DNA of 64,000 nt from Streptomyces sp. SKN60 (GCF_026236535.1 NZ_JAHTMW010000005.1:186001-250000); one strand, 5' to 3'. Numbered from the stretch's first letter, positions 19,173 through 30,278 are shown. Notes: a model not told the origin generated them from the letters alone. Numbers and translations are program-made.

Positions 19173-20587
19173 CCGCCCTCGCTCCACTCGCGGACGCACA
19201 GCGCAGCGTCCTCGCCGCGGAAGACCTCTCCCTGTTCGGCACGGACCCCTGGTGGCTCGTCGCGATCAAGGCAGTCTTCTGCTTCGCGTTCCTCATGGTG
19301 ACGGTGCTCTTCTCCATCGTGTGGGAGCGCAAGGTCGTCGCCTGGATGCAGCTGCGCATCGGCCCCAACCGGCACGGCCCCTGGGGCCTCCTCCAGTCCC
19401 TCGCGGACGGCGTCAAGCTGATGCTGAAGGAGGACGTGATCGTCAAGCGGGCCGACAAGGTCGTCTACGTGCTCGCCCCGGTCGTCGCGGCCATCCCGGC
19501 CTTCATGGCGATCGCGGTGATCCCGTTCGGCCCGGCCGGCAACGAGGTCTCGATCTTCGGCCAGCGCACCACGATGCAGCTCACCGACCTGCCGATCGCG
19601 ATGCTGTACGTCCTCGCGGTCGCCTCCGTCGGCATCTACGGCATCGTGCTCGCCGGCTGGTCCTCCGGCTCGACCTACCCGCTGCTCGGCGGACTGCGCT
19701 CGGCCGCGCAGATGATCTCGTACGAGATCGCCATGGGCGCCGCCTTCGCCTCCGTCTTCCTCTACTCCGGGTCCATGTCGACCTCGGCGATCGTGGAGGC
19801 GCAGGCCGACCGCTGGTACATCATCCTGCTGCCGGTCTCCTTCATCATCTACATCGTCACCATGGTGGGCGAGACCAACCGCGCCCCCTTCGACATGCCG
19901 GAGTCCGAGGGCGACCTCGTCGGCGGCTTCAACACCGAGTACTCGTCCATCAAGTTCGCGCTGTTCATGCTCGCCGAGTACGTGAACATGGTGACCGTCT
20001 CCGCCGTCTCCACCACCCTCTTCCTGGGCGGCTGGCGCGCCCCGTGGCCGATCTCCGGATTCTGGGAGGGCGCCAACCACGGCTGGTGGCCGATGCTCTG
20101 GTTCGTCCTCAAGGTCCAGCTGCTGCTGTTCTTCTTCATCTGGCTGCGCGGCACGCTGCCCCGCGTCCGCTACGACCAGCTGATGAAGCTCGGCTGGAAG
20201 GTGCTCATCCCGGTCTCGGTGGTCTGGCTGATGCTGGTCGCCACCGTCCGGGCGCTGCGCAACGAGAACTACGGCTTCCAGACGATCGTGCTGTACGTCG
20301 CCGGAGCCGTGCTCGCGGTGCTGCTGCTGTCCTTCCTGGCGGACGTGTTCCGCGACCGGAAGGGCAAGGGCGCCAAGGGCGCCAAGGGCGCCGAGGGGCA
20401 GGCCCCTTCGGCCGCCGAAGCCCGCGAGTTCGACCCGATGGCGGGCGGCTTCCCCGTACCGCCCAAGCCCGGACAGTCCCTGCCGCCCGTACCGCGGCGC
20501 CGGTCCCGCGGCGAGCGGGAGCTGATTGTCAGTGGCGGCCCCGATACTGCTACCGAGAGTGATGAAAGGGGGACGGACGGTGTCTGA
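19169..20587 (+). CDS. nuoH: NADH-quinone oxidoreductase subunit H
   Basis: A 472-residue membrane subunit with about eight transmembrane helices that joins the membrane arm to the quinone site. Conserved loops: [21 protein letters not shown] and [24 protein letters not shown]. The C-terminus carries a hydrophilic tail of about 90 residues with KGAKGAKGA repeats, typical of actinobacteria. The ATG at 19169 has a gggaggtg ribosome-binding site; a longer frame upstream lacks these features. Confidence 0.97.
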   Translation: MTALAPLADAQRSVLAAEDLSLFGTDPWWLVAIKAVFCFAFLMVTVLFSIVWERKVVAWMQLRIGPNRHGPWGLLQSLADGVKLMLKEDVIVKRADKVVYVLAPVVAAIPAFMAIAVIPFGPAGNEVSIFGQRTTMQLTDLPIAMLYVLAVASVGIYGIVLAGWSSGSTYPLLGGLRSAAQMISYEIAMGAAFASVFLYSGSMSTSAIVEAQADRWYIILLPVSFIIYIVTMVGETNRAPFDMPESEGDLVGGFNTEYSSIKFALFMLAEYVNMVTVSAVSTTLFLGGWRAPWPISGFWEGANHGWWPMLWFVLKVQLLLFFFIWLRGTLPRVRYDQLMKLGWKVLIPVSVVWLMLVATVRALRNENYGFQTIVLYVAGAVLAVLLLSFLADVFRDRKGKGAKGAKGAEGQAPSAAEAREFDPMAGGFPVPPKPGQSLPPVPRRRSRGERELIVSGGPDTATESDERGTDGV

Positions 20588-21158
20588 TTTCCAGAATCCG
20601 GTGGCCGGTTTCGGCGTGACCTTCAAGGCCATGTTCAAGAAGCGGCTGACCGAGCAGTACCCGGAGCAGCAGAAGACGACGGCGCCCCGCTTCCACGGCC
20701 GGCACCAGCTCAACCGTCACCCCGACGGTCTGGAGAAGTGCGTCGGCTGCGAGTTGTGCGCCTGGGCCTGCCCGGCCGACGCCATCTACGTGGAGGGCGC
20801 GGACAACACCGACGAGGAGCGCTACTCGCCGGGCGAGCGGTACGGGCGGGTGTACCAGATCAACTACGCCCGCTGCATCCTGTGCGGACTCTGCATCGAG
20901 GCCTGCCCCACCCGGGCGCTCACGATGACCAACGAGTTCGAGCTGGCCGACTCCTCCCGCGAGAACCTGATCTTCACCAAGGAGCAGCTCCTCGCGGGCC
21001 TGGAAGAGGGCATGGTCGACAGCCCGCACGCCATCTACCCCGGCACCGACGAGCAGGACTACTACCGGGGCCTGGTCACCGAGGCCGCGCCCGGGACCGT
21101 CCGTCAGGTCGCCGTCTCCAAGGGGGAGAAGGGCGAACCGGAGGAGGTGGACGCATGA
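20580..21158 (+). CDS. nuoI: NADH-quinone oxidoreductase subunit I
   Basis: A 192-residue subunit with two [4Fe-4S] ferredoxin motifs, [16 protein letters not shown] and [16 protein letters not shown] (clusters N6a and N6b), that relays electrons from NuoG to NuoB. The GTG at 20580 overlaps the end of nuoH by 8 bp and has an aaaggggga ribosome-binding site; an earlier in-frame start at 20526 lies inside nuoH and is not favoured. Confidence 0.97.
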   Translation: MSDFQNPVAGFGVTFKAMFKKRLTEQYPEQQKTTAPRFHGRHQLNRHPDGLEKCVGCELCAWACPADAIYVEGADNTDEERYSPGERYGRVYQINYARCILCGLCIEACPTRALTMTNEFELADSSRENLIFTKEQLLAGLEEGMVDSPHAIYPGTDEQDYYRGLVTEAAPGTVRQVAVSKGEKGEPEEVDA

Positions 21159-21997
21159 GCGCGCTCGCCGCGAACACCCTCGCCGCCTACACGACGTCCT
21201 CCGGCGAGGCCTTCCAGTTCTGGGTGCTCGGCGCCGTCGCCGTCATCGGCGCGCTGTGCACGATCCTGATGCGCAAGGCCGTCCACTCGGCGCTCTGCCT
21301 CGCCGGCACCATGATCGTCCTGGCGGTGTTCTACCTAGCCAACGGCGCCTACTTCCTGGGCATCGTGCAGATCGTCGTCTACACCGGCGCGATCATGATG
21401 CTGTTCCTCTTCGTGGTCATGCTCGTCGGCGTCACCGCCGCCGACTCCGTGAAGGAGACCATCAAGGGACAGCGCTGGTGGGCCGCCGCCTGCGCCCTCG
21501 GCTTCGGCGTCCTGCTGGCCGCCGGCATCGGCAACGCCGCCCTGAAGGAGTTCAACGGGCTCGGCGCGGCCAACGGGGCCTACGGCGGAAACGTCGAGGG
21601 TCTCGCCGCCCTCGTCTTCACCAAGTACGTCTTCGCCTTCGAGATCACCGGCGCCCTGCTCATCACCGCCGCCGTCGGCGCGATGGTGCTCACCCACCGC
21701 GAGCGCACCGAACGCGCCCGCACCCAGCGCGAGCTGGCCGAGCAGCGGGTCCGGGACGGCAAGCACCTGCCGCCGCTCCCCGCACCCGGCGTCTACGCCC
21801 GGCACAACGCGGTGGACATCGCCGGCCTGCTGCCCGACGGCACCCCCGCCGAGCTGACCGTGATCTCCACCCTGCGCAAGCGGGGCCAGATCCGCGACGT
21901 GTCCGGCGAGGCCCTCGCCGACCTCAAGGCCCTGGAGCAGCGCTCCGCGGAGCGCCTGGGGCGGAAGGCCCGTGACGGAGAGGAGGCCTCGCGGTGA
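21155..21997 (+). CDS. nuoJ: NADH-quinone oxidoreductase subunit J
   Basis: A 280-residue membrane subunit, five transmembrane helices in the first 170 residues ([40 protein letters not shown] with the pi-bulge helix). The C-terminal 100 residues are hydrophilic. ATG overlaps the nuoI stop. Confidence 0.96.
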   Translation: MSALAANTLAAYTTSSGEAFQFWVLGAVAVIGALCTILMRKAVHSALCLAGTMIVLAVFYLANGAYFLGIVQIVVYTGAIMMLFLFVVMLVGVTAADSVKETIKGQRWWAAACALGFGVLLAAGIGNAALKEFNGLGAANGAYGGNVEGLAALVFTKYVFAFEITGALLITAAVGAMVLTHRERTERARTQRELAEQRVRDGKHLPPLPAPGVYARHNAVDIAGLLPDGTPAELTVISTLRKRGQIRDVSGEALADLKALEQRSAERLGRKARDGEEASR

Positions 21998-22293
21998 ACC
22001 CCGTCAACTACCTGTACCTCGCCGCACTGCTGTTCACCATCGGTGCCACCGGGGTGCTCATCCGGCGCAACGCGATCGTGCTCTTCATGTGCGTCGAGCT
22101 GATGCTCAACGCCTGCAACCTCGCGCTCGTCACCTTCTCCCGAATGCACGGCAACCTCGACGGCCAGGTCATCGCCTTCTTCACGATGGTCGTGGCCGCC
22201 GCGGAGGTCGTCGTCGGACTCGCGATCATCGTGTCCGTCTTCCGTGCCCGTCACTCGGCCTCGGTCGACGACGCCAGTCTGATGAAGCTGTGA
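21994..22293 (+). CDS. nuoK: NADH-quinone oxidoreductase subunit K
   Basis: A 99-residue subunit with three transmembrane helices. The conserved membrane glutamates lie in [17 protein letters not shown] and [13 protein letters not shown], which are part of the proton path. The GTG start overlaps the nuoJ stop. nuoL begins 10 bp downstream. Confidence 0.97.
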   Translation: MNPVNYLYLAALLFTIGATGVLIRRNAIVLFMCVELMLNACNLALVTFSRMHGNLDGQVIAFFTMVVAAAEVVVGLAIIVSVFRARHSASVDDASLMKL

Positions 22294-22303
22294 GGGGCTG
22301 ACC

Positions 22304-24205
22304 GTGGACAACCTCATCGCGCTGCTCGTCGCGGCGCCCCTGCTCGGAGCGGCGGTCCTGCTGTGCGGCGGACGGCGGCTCGACAAGGCCGGGCACTGGC
22401 TCGGCACCCTGCTCGCCGGCGCGTCCTTCGTGATCGGCCTGGTCCTCTTCGCCGACATGCTCTCCAAGAGCGCCGACGACCGGACCCTGTACCAGAACCT
22501 GTACACCTGGATCCCCGTCGAGGGCTTCCAGGCGGACATCGCCTTCCAGCTCGACCAGCTCTCGATGACCTTCGTGCTGCTCATCACCGGAGTCGGCACG
22601 CTCATCCACCTGTACTCGGTCGGGTACATGGAGCACGACGAGCGCCGGCGCCGCTTCTTCGGCTACCTCAACCTGTTCGTCGCGGCGATGCTGCTGCTGG
22701 TCCTCGCCGACAACTACCTGCTGCTCTACTTCGGCTGGGAGGGCGTCGGCCTCGCCTCGTACCTCCTGATCGGCTTCTGGCAGCACAAGCCCAGCGCGGC
22801 CACCGCCGCCAAGAAGGCCTTCCTGGTCAACCGGGTCGGCGACATGGGCCTGTCGATCGCGATCATGCTGATGTTCACCACCTTCGGCACCTTCGCCTTC
22901 GGCCCGGTCCTGCAGTCCGCGGCCGACGGCGGGGCGAGCGAGGGCAAGCTGACCGCCGTCGCGCTGATGCTGCTGCTCGCCGCCTGCGGCAAGTCCGCCC
23001 AGGTGCCGCTGCAGTCCTGGCTCGGCGACGCGATGGAGGGCCCGACCCCGGTCTCCGCCCTCATCCACGCCGCGACCATGGTGACCGCCGGTGTCTATCT
23101 GATCGTCCGCTCCGCCGACATCTTCAACGCGGCGCCGGACGCCCAGCTCGTCGTCACCGTCGTCGGCGCCGTCACGCTCCTCTTCGGTGCGATCGTCGGT
23201 TGCGCGAAGGACGACATCAAGAAGGCGCTGGCCGGCTCGACGATGTCGCAGATCGGCTACATGGTCCTGGCGGCCGGCCTCGGCCCCATCGGCTACGCCT
23301 TCGCGATCATGCACCTGGTGACCCACGGCTTCTTCAAGGCCGGGCTGTTCCTCGGCGCCGGTTCGGTCATGCACGGCATGAACGACGAGGTCGACATGCG
23401 GCACTACGGCGGCCTGCGGAAGTACATGCCGGTCACCTTCGCCACCTTCGGCCTCGGCTACCTCGCGATCATCGGCTTCCCTGGCCTGTCCGGCTTCTTC
23501 TCCAAGGACAAGATCATCGAGGCGGCCTTCGCCAAGGGCGGCGCCGAGGGCTGGATCCTCGGCGCCTGCGCCCTCCTGGGCGCCGCCATCACCGCGTACT
23601 ACATGACCCGCGTGATGCTGATGACCTTCTTCGGCGAGAAGCGCTGGCAGCCCGACGCCAACGGCGAGCTGCCGCACCCGCACGAGTCGCCCAAGGTGAT
23701 GACGATCCCGATGATCCTGCTGGCCGTCGGCTCGGTGTTCGCGGGCGGCTTCTTCGGCATCGGCGACCGCTTCGTCACCTGGCTGGAGCCGGTCACCTCC
23801 TTCGAGCACGGGCACCCGCCGATCAGCGCCGGGGCGATCACCGCCTCCACCGTCGTCGTCATGCTCCTCGGCGTCGGACTCGCCTGGCTGCAGTACGGGC
23901 GCCGCCCGGTGCCGGTCGTCGCCCCGCGCGGCTCCCTGCTCACCCGGGCCGCCCGCCGCGACCTGCTCCAGGACGACTTCAACCACGTCGTCTTCGTCCG
24001 CGGCGGCACCCACCTGACCCGCTCCCTGGTCTATGTCGACCACAGCCTCGTCGACGGCGTGGTCAACGGCACCGCGGCCTCCGTCGGCGGACTCTCCGGC
24101 CGGCTGCGCAAACTCCAGAACGGCTACGCCCGGTCGTACGCGGTCTCCATGTTCGGAGGCACGGCCGTGCTCATCGCCGCGACCCTGCTGATGAGGGCGG
24201 TGTGA
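22304..24205 (+). CDS. nuoL: NADH-quinone oxidoreductase subunit L
   Basis: A 633-residue antiporter-like proton-pumping subunit with 15-16 transmembrane helices and a long C-terminal lateral helix. Conserved pieces: [57 protein letters not shown] and [17 protein letters not shown] start. Confidence 0.97.
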   Translation: MDNLIALLVAAPLLGAAVLLCGGRRLDKAGHWLGTLLAGASFVIGLVLFADMLSKSADDRTLYQNLYTWIPVEGFQADIAFQLDQLSMTFVLLITGVGTLIHLYSVGYMEHDERRRRFFGYLNLFVAAMLLLVLADNYLLLYFGWEGVGLASYLLIGFWQHKPSAATAAKKAFLVNRVGDMGLSIAIMLMFTTFGTFAFGPVLQSAADGGASEGKLTAVALMLLLAACGKSAQVPLQSWLGDAMEGPTPVSALIHAATMVTAGVYLIVRSADIFNAAPDAQLVVTVVGAVTLLFGAIVGCAKDDIKKALAGSTMSQIGYMVLAAGLGPIGYAFAIMHLVTHGFFKAGLFLGAGSVMHGMNDEVDMRHYGGLRKYMPVTFATFGLGYLAIIGFPGLSGFFSKDKIIEAAFAKGGAEGWILGACALLGAAITAYYMTRVMLMTFFGEKRWQPDANGELPHPHESPKVMTIPMILLAVGSVFAGGFFGIGDRFVTWLEPVTSFEHGHPPISAGAITASTVVVMLLGVGLAWLQYGRRPVPVVAPRGSLLTRAARRDLLQDDFNHVVFVRGGTHLTRSLVYVDHSLVDGVVNGTAASVGGLSGRLRKLQNGYARSYAVSMFGGTAVLIAATLLMRAV

Positions 24206-25800
24206 CTGCCATGTCCCAAGTGGTCAACGCGGGCTTCCCGCTCCTGACGGTCACGGCGGCCGTGCCGGCGGTCGGCGCGGTGCTCACCGCGGCCGTCCCG
24301 GCGGCCCGCCGCACCGCCGCCAAGTGGCTGGCGCTGCTGATCTCGCTCGTCACCCTCGCGCTCGCCGCGGTCGTCTTCGTCCGCTTCGAGCCGGGCGGCG
24401 ACCGCTACCAGCTGGTCGAGTCGCACGCCTGGATCAAGGACTTCGGCGTGCGCTACGAGCTCGGCGTGGACGGCATCGGGGTGGCCCTCATCGGGCTCAC
24501 CGCGCTGCTCATCCCGTTCATCGTGCTCGCCGGCTGGCACGACGCCGACCCCCTGGAGACCGCGTCCAAGCGGTGGCGGCCCACCCAGGGCTTCTTCGCC
24601 CTGATCCTCATGGTCGAGGCGATGGTGATCCTCTCCTTCGAGGCCACCGACGTCTTCCTCTTCTACATCCTGTTCGAAGCCATGCTCATCCCGATGTACT
24701 TCCTCATCGGCGGCTTCGGCGACCGCGCGCACAGCGGCACCGACGAGAACGCGGCGGCCCAGCGCTCGTACGCGGCGGTCAAGTTCCTGCTCTACAACCT
24801 GGTCGGCGGGCTCATCATGCTGGCCGCCGTCATCGGGCTCTACGTCGTCGCCGGCAACTTCTCCCTCACGGAGATCGCCGAGGCGCGCGCCAACGGCAGC
24901 CTGGAGATGGCGACCAGCACCGAGCGCTGGCTGTTCCTCGGCTTCTTCTTCGCCTTCGCGGTGAAGGCGCCGCTGTGGCCGCTGCACACCTGGCTGCCCA
25001 ACGCGATGGGGGAGTCCACCGCCCCGGTCGCCGTCCTCATCACGGCGGTGGTCGACAAGGTCGGCACCTTCGCGATGCTCCGCTACTGCCTCGGGCTCTT
25101 CCCGGATGCGTCGAAGTGGGCCACCCCGGTGATCGTCGCCCTGGCGCTGATCAGCATCGTGTACGGGGCGCTGCTCGCCGTCGGCCAGCGTGACATCAAG
25201 CGCCTGGTGGCCTACGCGTCGATCTCCCACTTCGGCTTCATCATCATGGGCATCTTCGCGATGACCAGCCAGGGCCAGTCCGGCGCCACGCTCTACATGG
25301 TCAACCACGGCATCTCGACCGCCGCCCTGATGCTGGTCGCCGGCTTCCTGATCTCCCGGCGCGGCTCGCGGCTCATCGCCGACTACGGCGGTGTGCAGAA
25401 GGCCGCGCCGATCCTGGCCGGCACCTTCCTGATCGGCGGTCTGGCGACCCTGTCGCTGCCCGGACTCGCCCCGTTCGTCAGCGAGTTCCTGGTCCTGGTC
25501 GGCACGTACTCCCGCTACCCGGTGGCCGGCATCATCGCCACCACCGGCATCGTCCTCGCCGCGCTCTACGTCCTCGTCCTCTACCAGCGGACGATGACCG
25601 GCCCGGTGAAGGAGGAGACCCGGTCCATGCCGGACCTGCGGGTCCGCGAGCTCGCGGTGGTCGCCCCGCTGATCGCGGTGCTGATCTTCCTCGGGGTCTT
25701 CCCCAAGCCGCTGACGGACGTCGTCAACCCGGCGGTCCAGCACACCATGTCCGATGTCCAGCAGACGGACCCCGAGCCTGAAGTGGAGGCGGCCAAGTGA
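24202..25800 (+). CDS. nuoM: NADH-quinone oxidoreductase subunit M
   Basis: A 532-residue antiporter-like subunit with about 14 transmembrane helices. Motifs: [59 protein letters not shown] and [14 protein letters not shown]. Two starts are possible: GTG at 24202 (GTGA overlap with nuoL, gaggg ribosome-binding site at good distance; taken) and ATG at 24211. Confidence 0.97.
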   Translation: MTAMSQVVNAGFPLLTVTAAVPAVGAVLTAAVPAARRTAAKWLALLISLVTLALAAVVFVRFEPGGDRYQLVESHAWIKDFGVRYELGVDGIGVALIGLTALLIPFIVLAGWHDADPLETASKRWRPTQGFFALILMVEAMVILSFEATDVFLFYILFEAMLIPMYFLIGGFGDRAHSGTDENAAAQRSYAAVKFLLYNLVGGLIMLAAVIGLYVVAGNFSLTEIAEARANGSLEMATSTERWLFLGFFFAFAVKAPLWPLHTWLPNAMGESTAPVAVLITAVVDKVGTFAMLRYCLGLFPDASKWATPVIVALALISIVYGALLAVGQRDIKRLVAYASISHFGFIIMGIFAMTSQGQSGATLYMVNHGISTAALMLVAGFLISRRGSRLIADYGGVQKAAPILAGTFLIGGLATLSLPGLAPFVSEFLVLVGTYSRYPVAGIIATTGIVLAALYVLVLYQRTMTGPVKEETRSMPDLRVRELAVVAPLIAVLIFLGVFPKPLTDVVNPAVQHTMSDVQQTDPEPEVEAAK

Positions 25801-27458
25801 GCGCATCCGCCGTCGCACCCGCTGTCCACACCCTGTGGACGACGGCCGCCGGGCCGATCGACAAGATCCCGGCACCCCACATCGAGTACACCCAGCTGGC
25901 ACCCGTCCTCATCGTGGTCGGCGCCGCCGTGCTCAGCGTCCTCGTCGAGGCCTTCGTGCCGCGCAAGGGCCGCTACTTCGCCCAGGTGTTCCTGAGCGTC
26001 CTCGCGCTCGCCGCCGCCTTCGCGGCCGTCGTCGGCCTCGCCGCCGGCGGCTACGGCTCCACCAAGGCCCACATCGCGGCCATGGGCGCCGTCGCCGTCG
26101 ACGGACCCGCCCTGTTCCTTCAGGGCACCATCCTGCTCGCCGCCGTCCTGGCGGTGCTCACCTTCGCCGAGCGCAGGCTCGATCCGGCCGACCACGGCCA
26201 CCGGGTCGACTCCTTCGCCGCCGAGGCCGCCGCCGTACCCGGCAGCGAGCAGGAGAAGGCGGCCGTGAAGGCCGGCTTCACCACCACCGAGGTCTTCCCG
26301 CTGCTCCTGTTCGCGGTCACCGGCATGCTGGTCTTCCCGGCCGCCAACGACCTGCTGACCCTCTTCATCGCCCTGGAAGTCTTCTCGCTGCCGCTCTACC
26401 TGCTGTGTGCCGTCGCCCGTCGCAAGCGGCTGATGTCGCAGGAGTCCGCGGTCAAGTACTTCCTGCTCGGCGCCTTCTCCTCGGCGTTCCTGCTGTTCGG
26501 CATCGCCCTGCTCTACGGCTACGCGGGCTCCGTCTCGTACGCCACGATCGCGGACGTCGTCAGCGGCGCCGTCCCCGCGATCGACCCGGCGCTCGCCGGC
26601 ACCATGGGCAACGACGTGCTGCTGCTCATCGGCTTCGCCATGGTGCTCATGGGCCTGCTCTTCAAGGTCGGCGCCGTCCCGTTCCACATGTGGACCCCGG
26701 ACGTCTACCAGGGCGCCCCGACCCCGGTCACCGGCTTCATGGCCGCGGCCACCAAGGTCGCCGCGTTCGGCGCGCTGCTGCGCCTGCTGTACGTGGTGCT
26801 GCCGGGCCTCACCTGGGACTGGCGGCCGGTCATGTGGGGCGTCGCCATCGTCACCATGCTGGGCGGTGCGATCGTCGCCATCACGCAGACCGACATCAAG
26901 CGGCTGCTCGCCTACTCGTCGATCGCGCACGCCGGCTTCCTCCTGGCCGGTGTCATCGCGGCCACGCCCAGCGGCGTCTCCTCGGTCCTGTTCTACCTGG
27001 GCGCCTACACCTTCGTGACGATCGGCGCCTTCGCCGTCGTCACCCTGGTGCGGGACGCGGGCGGCGAGGCCACCCACCTGTCCAAGTGGGCCGGACTCGG
27101 GCGCCGTTCGCCGCTCGTCGCCGCGGTCTTCGCGGTCTTCCTGCTCGCCTTCGCCGGCATCCCGCTGACCTCCGGCTTCTCCGGCAAGTTCGCGGTCTTC
27201 AAGGCGGCGGCGGACGGCGGCGCGGGCGGGCTCGTCGTGATCGGTGTGATCTCCTCGGCGGTCGCCGCGTTCTTCTACATCCGGGTGATCGTGCTGATGT
27301 TCTTCAGCGAGCCGAAGGCGGACGGCCCCACGGTCGCCGTGCCCTCCGGACTCACCTCGGTGGCGATCGCGGCCGGTGTGGTCGTGACGCTCGTGCTCGG
27401 CTTCGCGCCGCAGTACTTCCTGGACCTGGCGAGCCAGGCGAGCGTGTTCGTGCGCTGA
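25797..27458 (+). CDS. nuoN: NADH-quinone oxidoreductase subunit N
   Basis: A 553-residue antiporter-like subunit, about 14 transmembrane helices, last gene of the operon. Motifs: LFIALEVFSLPLYLLCAV, KVGAVPFHMWTPDVYQGAPT, QTDIKRLLAYSSIAHAGFL and GIPLTSGFSGKF. GTG start overlaps the nuoM stop. Confidence 0.97.
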   Translation: MSASAVAPAVHTLWTTAAGPIDKIPAPHIEYTQLAPVLIVVGAAVLSVLVEAFVPRKGRYFAQVFLSVLALAAAFAAVVGLAAGGYGSTKAHIAAMGAVAVDGPALFLQGTILLAAVLAVLTFAERRLDPADHGHRVDSFAAEAAAVPGSEQEKAAVKAGFTTTEVFPLLLFAVTGMLVFPAANDLLTLFIALEVFSLPLYLLCAVARRKRLMSQESAVKYFLLGAFSSAFLLFGIALLYGYAGSVSYATIADVVSGAVPAIDPALAGTMGNDVLLLIGFAMVLMGLLFKVGAVPFHMWTPDVYQGAPTPVTGFMAAATKVAAFGALLRLLYVVLPGLTWDWRPVMWGVAIVTMLGGAIVAITQTDIKRLLAYSSIAHAGFLLAGVIAATPSGVSSVLFYLGAYTFVTIGAFAVVTLVRDAGGEATHLSKWAGLGRRSPLVAAVFAVFLLAFAGIPLTSGFSGKFAVFKAAADGGAGGLVVIGVISSAVAAFFYIRVIVLMFFSEPKADGPTVAVPSGLTSVAIAAGVVVTLVLGFAPQYFLDLASQASVFVR

Positions 27459-27461
27459 TCG

Positions 27462-27512
27462 GTACGGCGAAGGGCCCGGTCTCCCGTGTGGGGGCCGGGC
27501 CCTTCGGCGTAC
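27462..27512. terminator. Strong hairpin ending the nuo operon
   Basis: An 18-bp stem with one mismatch: GTACGGCGAAGGGCCCGG (27462-27479) pairs with 27495-27512 across a 15-nt loop. It starts four bases after the nuoN stop and ends four bases before the stop of the convergent secreted-protein gene, so it can serve both. Confidence 0.85.
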
Positions 27513-27515
27513 GCG

Positions 27516-28103
27516 CTACGGCTTCTGCTTGTGCTCGGACTGCTGCTTGTCCTCCGTGCACGGGGTGCAGTGCACGCGCGGGTTGTACGGGGTGAAGACG
27601 CCCTTCGGGTTCTTCTTGAAGATCCAGGCGTGCAGCGAGTAGTGGGGGCCGACCGGCGGGAAGTCGAAGGGCCCGTCGAAGTTCCGGTCGAAGATCCGCG
27701 GCACGGGCTGGCCCGTGTTGGGGACGACCCACTCGACGGCGACCAGCTCGCGCTTGCCGGTCTTGTGGTCCGGCGCGTACAGGATGGCGGCGGGCCGGGT
27801 CGGGTCGGTGGAGCCGAGGTTCGCGGGCTTCACGTAGTGGTAGCCCATGCCGCCGAGCTCCGGGTCCTCCACGCAGTCGTCGGTGCGCAGGTAGCCGTCG
27901 TCGATGGCGGCCTGCTCGGACTTGTACTTCTTGGTGGCCTCGTACGTCTTCTTCAGGTCCGGGTGCGGGAAGTCGTGGCCCTTCGGGTCCTTCGCCTTCG
28001 CCACGGGTGCGGCGGCCGAGACGGCCGGGGCGGCCCCCAGGGCCAGCGAGGTCGCGGCGGCCAGCGCGAGCGCGGCCATGAGGGGGCGGGGTCGTGCGGA
28101 CAT
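27516..28103 (-). CDS. Secreted protein of unknown function
   Basis: A 195-residue protein with a Sec signal peptide (MSARPRPLMAALALAAATSL to about AVSAAAP). The mature part has conserved-looking blocks YKSEQAAIDDGYLRTDDCVED, GGMGYHYVKPANLG and VEWVVPN, followed by PHYSLHAWIFKKNPKGVFTPYNP and a C-terminal CTPC pair in a Lys/Gln-rich tail. Similar uncharacterised secreted proteins occur in many bacteria; I know of no assigned function. Divergent from the AraC regulator. Confidence 0.8.
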   Translation of the reverse strand: MSARPRPLMAALALAAATSLALGAAPAVSAAAPVAKAKDPKGHDFPHPDLKKTYEATKKYKSEQAAIDDGYLRTDDCVEDPELGGMGYHYVKPANLGSTDPTRPAAILYAPDHKTGKRELVAVEWVVPNTGQPVPRIFDRNFDGPFDFPPVGPHYSLHAWIFKKNPKGVFTPYNPRVHCTPCTEDKQQSEHKQKP

Positions 28104-28227
28104 GTGTGTCTGCTCCTCGGGAGGGGTGGGCGTGCCCGATCGGGCCGCCTGACGCGGGCGGGCTGCTCTCCCCGGCGCCCGCCGTCCCCTGCAGCCTCAC
28201 CCGCGGGCCGGGGAGGCCGCACGCGGG

Positions 28228-28248
28228 GGTGACCCATTGGGGGTCACC
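28228..28248. promoter_or_regulatory. Inverted repeat in the divergent promoter region
   Basis: GGTGACCC (28228-28235) and GGGTCACC (28241-28248) form a perfect 8-bp inverted repeat with a 5-bp spacer between the secreted-protein gene and the AraC regulator. It may be an operator. Confidence 0.45.
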
Positions 28249-28350
28249 GTGTCATCGTGAGTAACCGCCCGGATTGGTCTCGACCATTGGGCTCGGCTCT
28301 GTTGCTCGACCGCGTCGACTCGACCCCGCCGAGGAGAGGGAGGCCGCACG

Positions 28351-29265
28351 ATGCGCGGCACCACCGCGTTGCCCGACAGCCCCTGCACCGCGTCCCGGCG
28401 CGGCGAACCGCCCGTGCACCGGCTGGAGGTGCGGCTGCCCGAGGACGTGCCCTTCGCCGTCGGCAGCTTCGACACCATCGGCCCGATGTCCCGGGCCGCG
28501 TTCCCGCACCGGCACACCTTCTACGAGATCGTGCACGTCACCCACGGCACCGGCACCCATGTGGTCGACCTGAACCGCTGGGAGCTCCGCCCGCCGCAGC
28601 TCGGCCTGATCCTGCCCGGGCAGCTGCACCACTGGGAGGACGTCCACGGCCTCGACGGCTCCGTCGTCCTCTTCACCCCCGAGTTCCTCGTCGACCACCC
28701 CGGCGACCGGGACCTCCTGCGCCGCATCGGCGAACGCCCCTGGCTCCGCCTCGACCCGGCCGCGCACACCCGCACCGGACGCCTGATCGCCGAGCTGAGG
28801 GAGGAGTACGGGCACGGGGACGCCGGGTTCGCGACCGTGCTGCGCTCGCTGCTCCACGTCCTGCTGGTGCGCACGGCCCGGCTCGGCGGCCCGGTGGACG
28901 CTCCGCCGGCGCCCGCCCCGCCCGGGCGGCCCGCGGCCGTCGCCGAGGAGTTCGCCCGGCTGATCGCCCGTACCGGACAGGACGGCGGGGCGGACGTACC
29001 GCGCTCGGTCCGGGACTGCGCCGAGCGGATCGGCGTCACGCCCGGCTATCTCACCGAGGCGGTACGGGCGGCCGTCGGCCGCACCCCGGCCGGGCTGCTC
29101 CGCGAGGCCCGCACCCGGGAGGCCCAACGCCTGCTCGCCCGTACCGAACTGACGGTACGGCAGATCGCGGCGCGGACCGGCTTCGAGGACCCCGCGTACT
29201 TCTGCCGCTTCTTCCGCCGGGAGACCGGCATGAGCCCCGGCGACTTCCGGAAGAAAGCACCATGA
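28351..29265 (+). CDS. AraC-family transcriptional regulator
   Basis: A 304-residue regulator with an N-terminal cupin-type sensor domain (FPHRHTFYEIVHVTHGTGTHVVD; LGLILPGQLHHW) and a C-terminal AraC helix-turn-helix domain (SVRDCAERIGVTPGYLTEAV; LTVRQIAARTGFEDPAYFCRFFRRETGMSPGDFR in part). A proline-rich linker joins them near residue 195. The gene 86 bp downstream encodes the intradiol dioxygenase, so an aromatic compound could be its effector; this is inference. Confidence 0.9.
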   Translation: MRGTTALPDSPCTASRRGEPPVHRLEVRLPEDVPFAVGSFDTIGPMSRAAFPHRHTFYEIVHVTHGTGTHVVDLNRWELRPPQLGLILPGQLHHWEDVHGLDGSVVLFTPEFLVDHPGDRDLLRRIGERPWLRLDPAAHTRTGRLIAELREEYGHGDAGFATVLRSLLHVLLVRTARLGGPVDAPPAPAPPGRPAAVAEEFARLIARTGQDGGADVPRSVRDCAERIGVTPGYLTEAVRAAVGRTPAGLLREARTREAQRLLARTELTVRQIAARTGFEDPAYFCRFFRRETGMSPGDFRKKAP

Positions 29266-29351
29266 CCACCGCGCTCCGTCCATCGAAGCGGCCCGTGTCC
29301 CGCGCCTAGGTTTCTGGTCGACCGCTCGATCCCCCCACAGGAGGAGCAGGC

Positions 29352-30206
29352 ATGGACCGCAAGGACCGCGTGGACCGCATGGACCGCGAGACCAGTACCG
29401 GACACGTCACCCGCAAGACCGTGCTGCGCGCCGCACTCGCCGCCGGCATGGCCGCGCCCGCGGTGCTCATGGGCGTCCCGGCGCTCGCCCGCACGCTCAC
29501 CGACGGCACGGGCACCGTGCCGCTGACGCCCGCGTGCGACGACGGCGACGAACCGACCGTCGCGCAGATCGAGGGCCCCTACTTCAAGCCCAACTCCCCA
29601 CTGCGCACGAGCCTGTTGGAGCCGGGCACGGCGGGCGTGCGGCTCACGCTCAGCGGCTATGTCTTCGGGCGGGCCTGCCGGCCGATCTCCGGGGCGCTGC
29701 TCGACTTCTGGCAGGCGGACACCAACGGCGCCTACGACAACACCGGATTCCGCTTCCGCGGCCACCAGTTCACCGGCGCGGACGGCGCCTTCGCGCTCAC
29801 CACGATCGTGCCGGGCCTCTATCCCGGCCGCACCCGGCACATCCACGTCAAGGTGCAGGCGCCGGGCCGCCCGATCCTCACCACCCAGCTGTACTTCCCG
29901 GGCGAGCCCCGCAACAACACCGACTCGATCTTCGACGCGCGGCTCCTGATGAGCGTGCGGGACGCGGGCGGCGGCGGCAAGGAGGCGGCCTTCGACTTCG
30001 TCCTCGACGTCCCCCAGGACCCGGGCCCCACCCCGACCCCCACGCCGACCTCGACGGCCCCGGGCGGAACGTGGGCGGTCGGCACCGCGTACCGGGCCGG
30101 GGACGCCGTCACGTACGCCGGGCGGGGCTATGTCTGCCTCCAGGCGCACACGGCCCAGCCGGGCTGGGAGCCGCCGGCCGTCCCGGCGCTGTGGCGGGCG
30201 GTGTGA
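29352..30206 (+). CDS. Secreted intradiol dioxygenase with C-terminal carbohydrate-binding module
   Basis: A 284-residue exported protein. An N-terminal twin-helix signal region (TRKTVLRAALAAGMAAPAVL) is followed by an intradiol ring-cleavage dioxygenase domain: ligand tyrosine in EGPYFKPNSP, LDFWQADTNGAYDN, and the YPGRTRHIHVKV segment with the Tyr/His iron ligands. A Pro-Thr linker (PTPTPTPTSTAP) leads to a CBM5/12-type module (TWAVGTAYRAGDAVTYAGRG) that binds polysaccharide. Known fusions of this type in wood-associated Streptomyces cleave catechols outside the cell near plant polymer. Preceded by an AraC regulator. Confidence 0.88.
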   Translation: MDRKDRVDRMDRETSTGHVTRKTVLRAALAAGMAAPAVLMGVPALARTLTDGTGTVPLTPACDDGDEPTVAQIEGPYFKPNSPLRTSLLEPGTAGVRLTLSGYVFGRACRPISGALLDFWQADTNGAYDNTGFRFRGHQFTGADGAFALTTIVPGLYPGRTRHIHVKVQAPGRPILTTQLYFPGEPRNNTDSIFDARLLMSVRDAGGGGKEAAFDFVLDVPQDPGPTPTPTPTSTAPGGTWAVGTAYRAGDAVTYAGRGYVCLQAHTAQPGWEPPAVPALWRAV

Positions 30207-30278
30207 GGGGACGCGGTCAACCCGTCGTACGTCCAGGGAGTCCGCCCTACGCTGTCGCGGAGAACAGGGGGTGGGCGG

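Noticed and set aside
22363..25800. Very long single frame (1145 codons) spanning nuoL and nuoM
   Set aside because: The first part is an out-of-frame shadow of nuoL; only the nuoM part from 24202 is coding.
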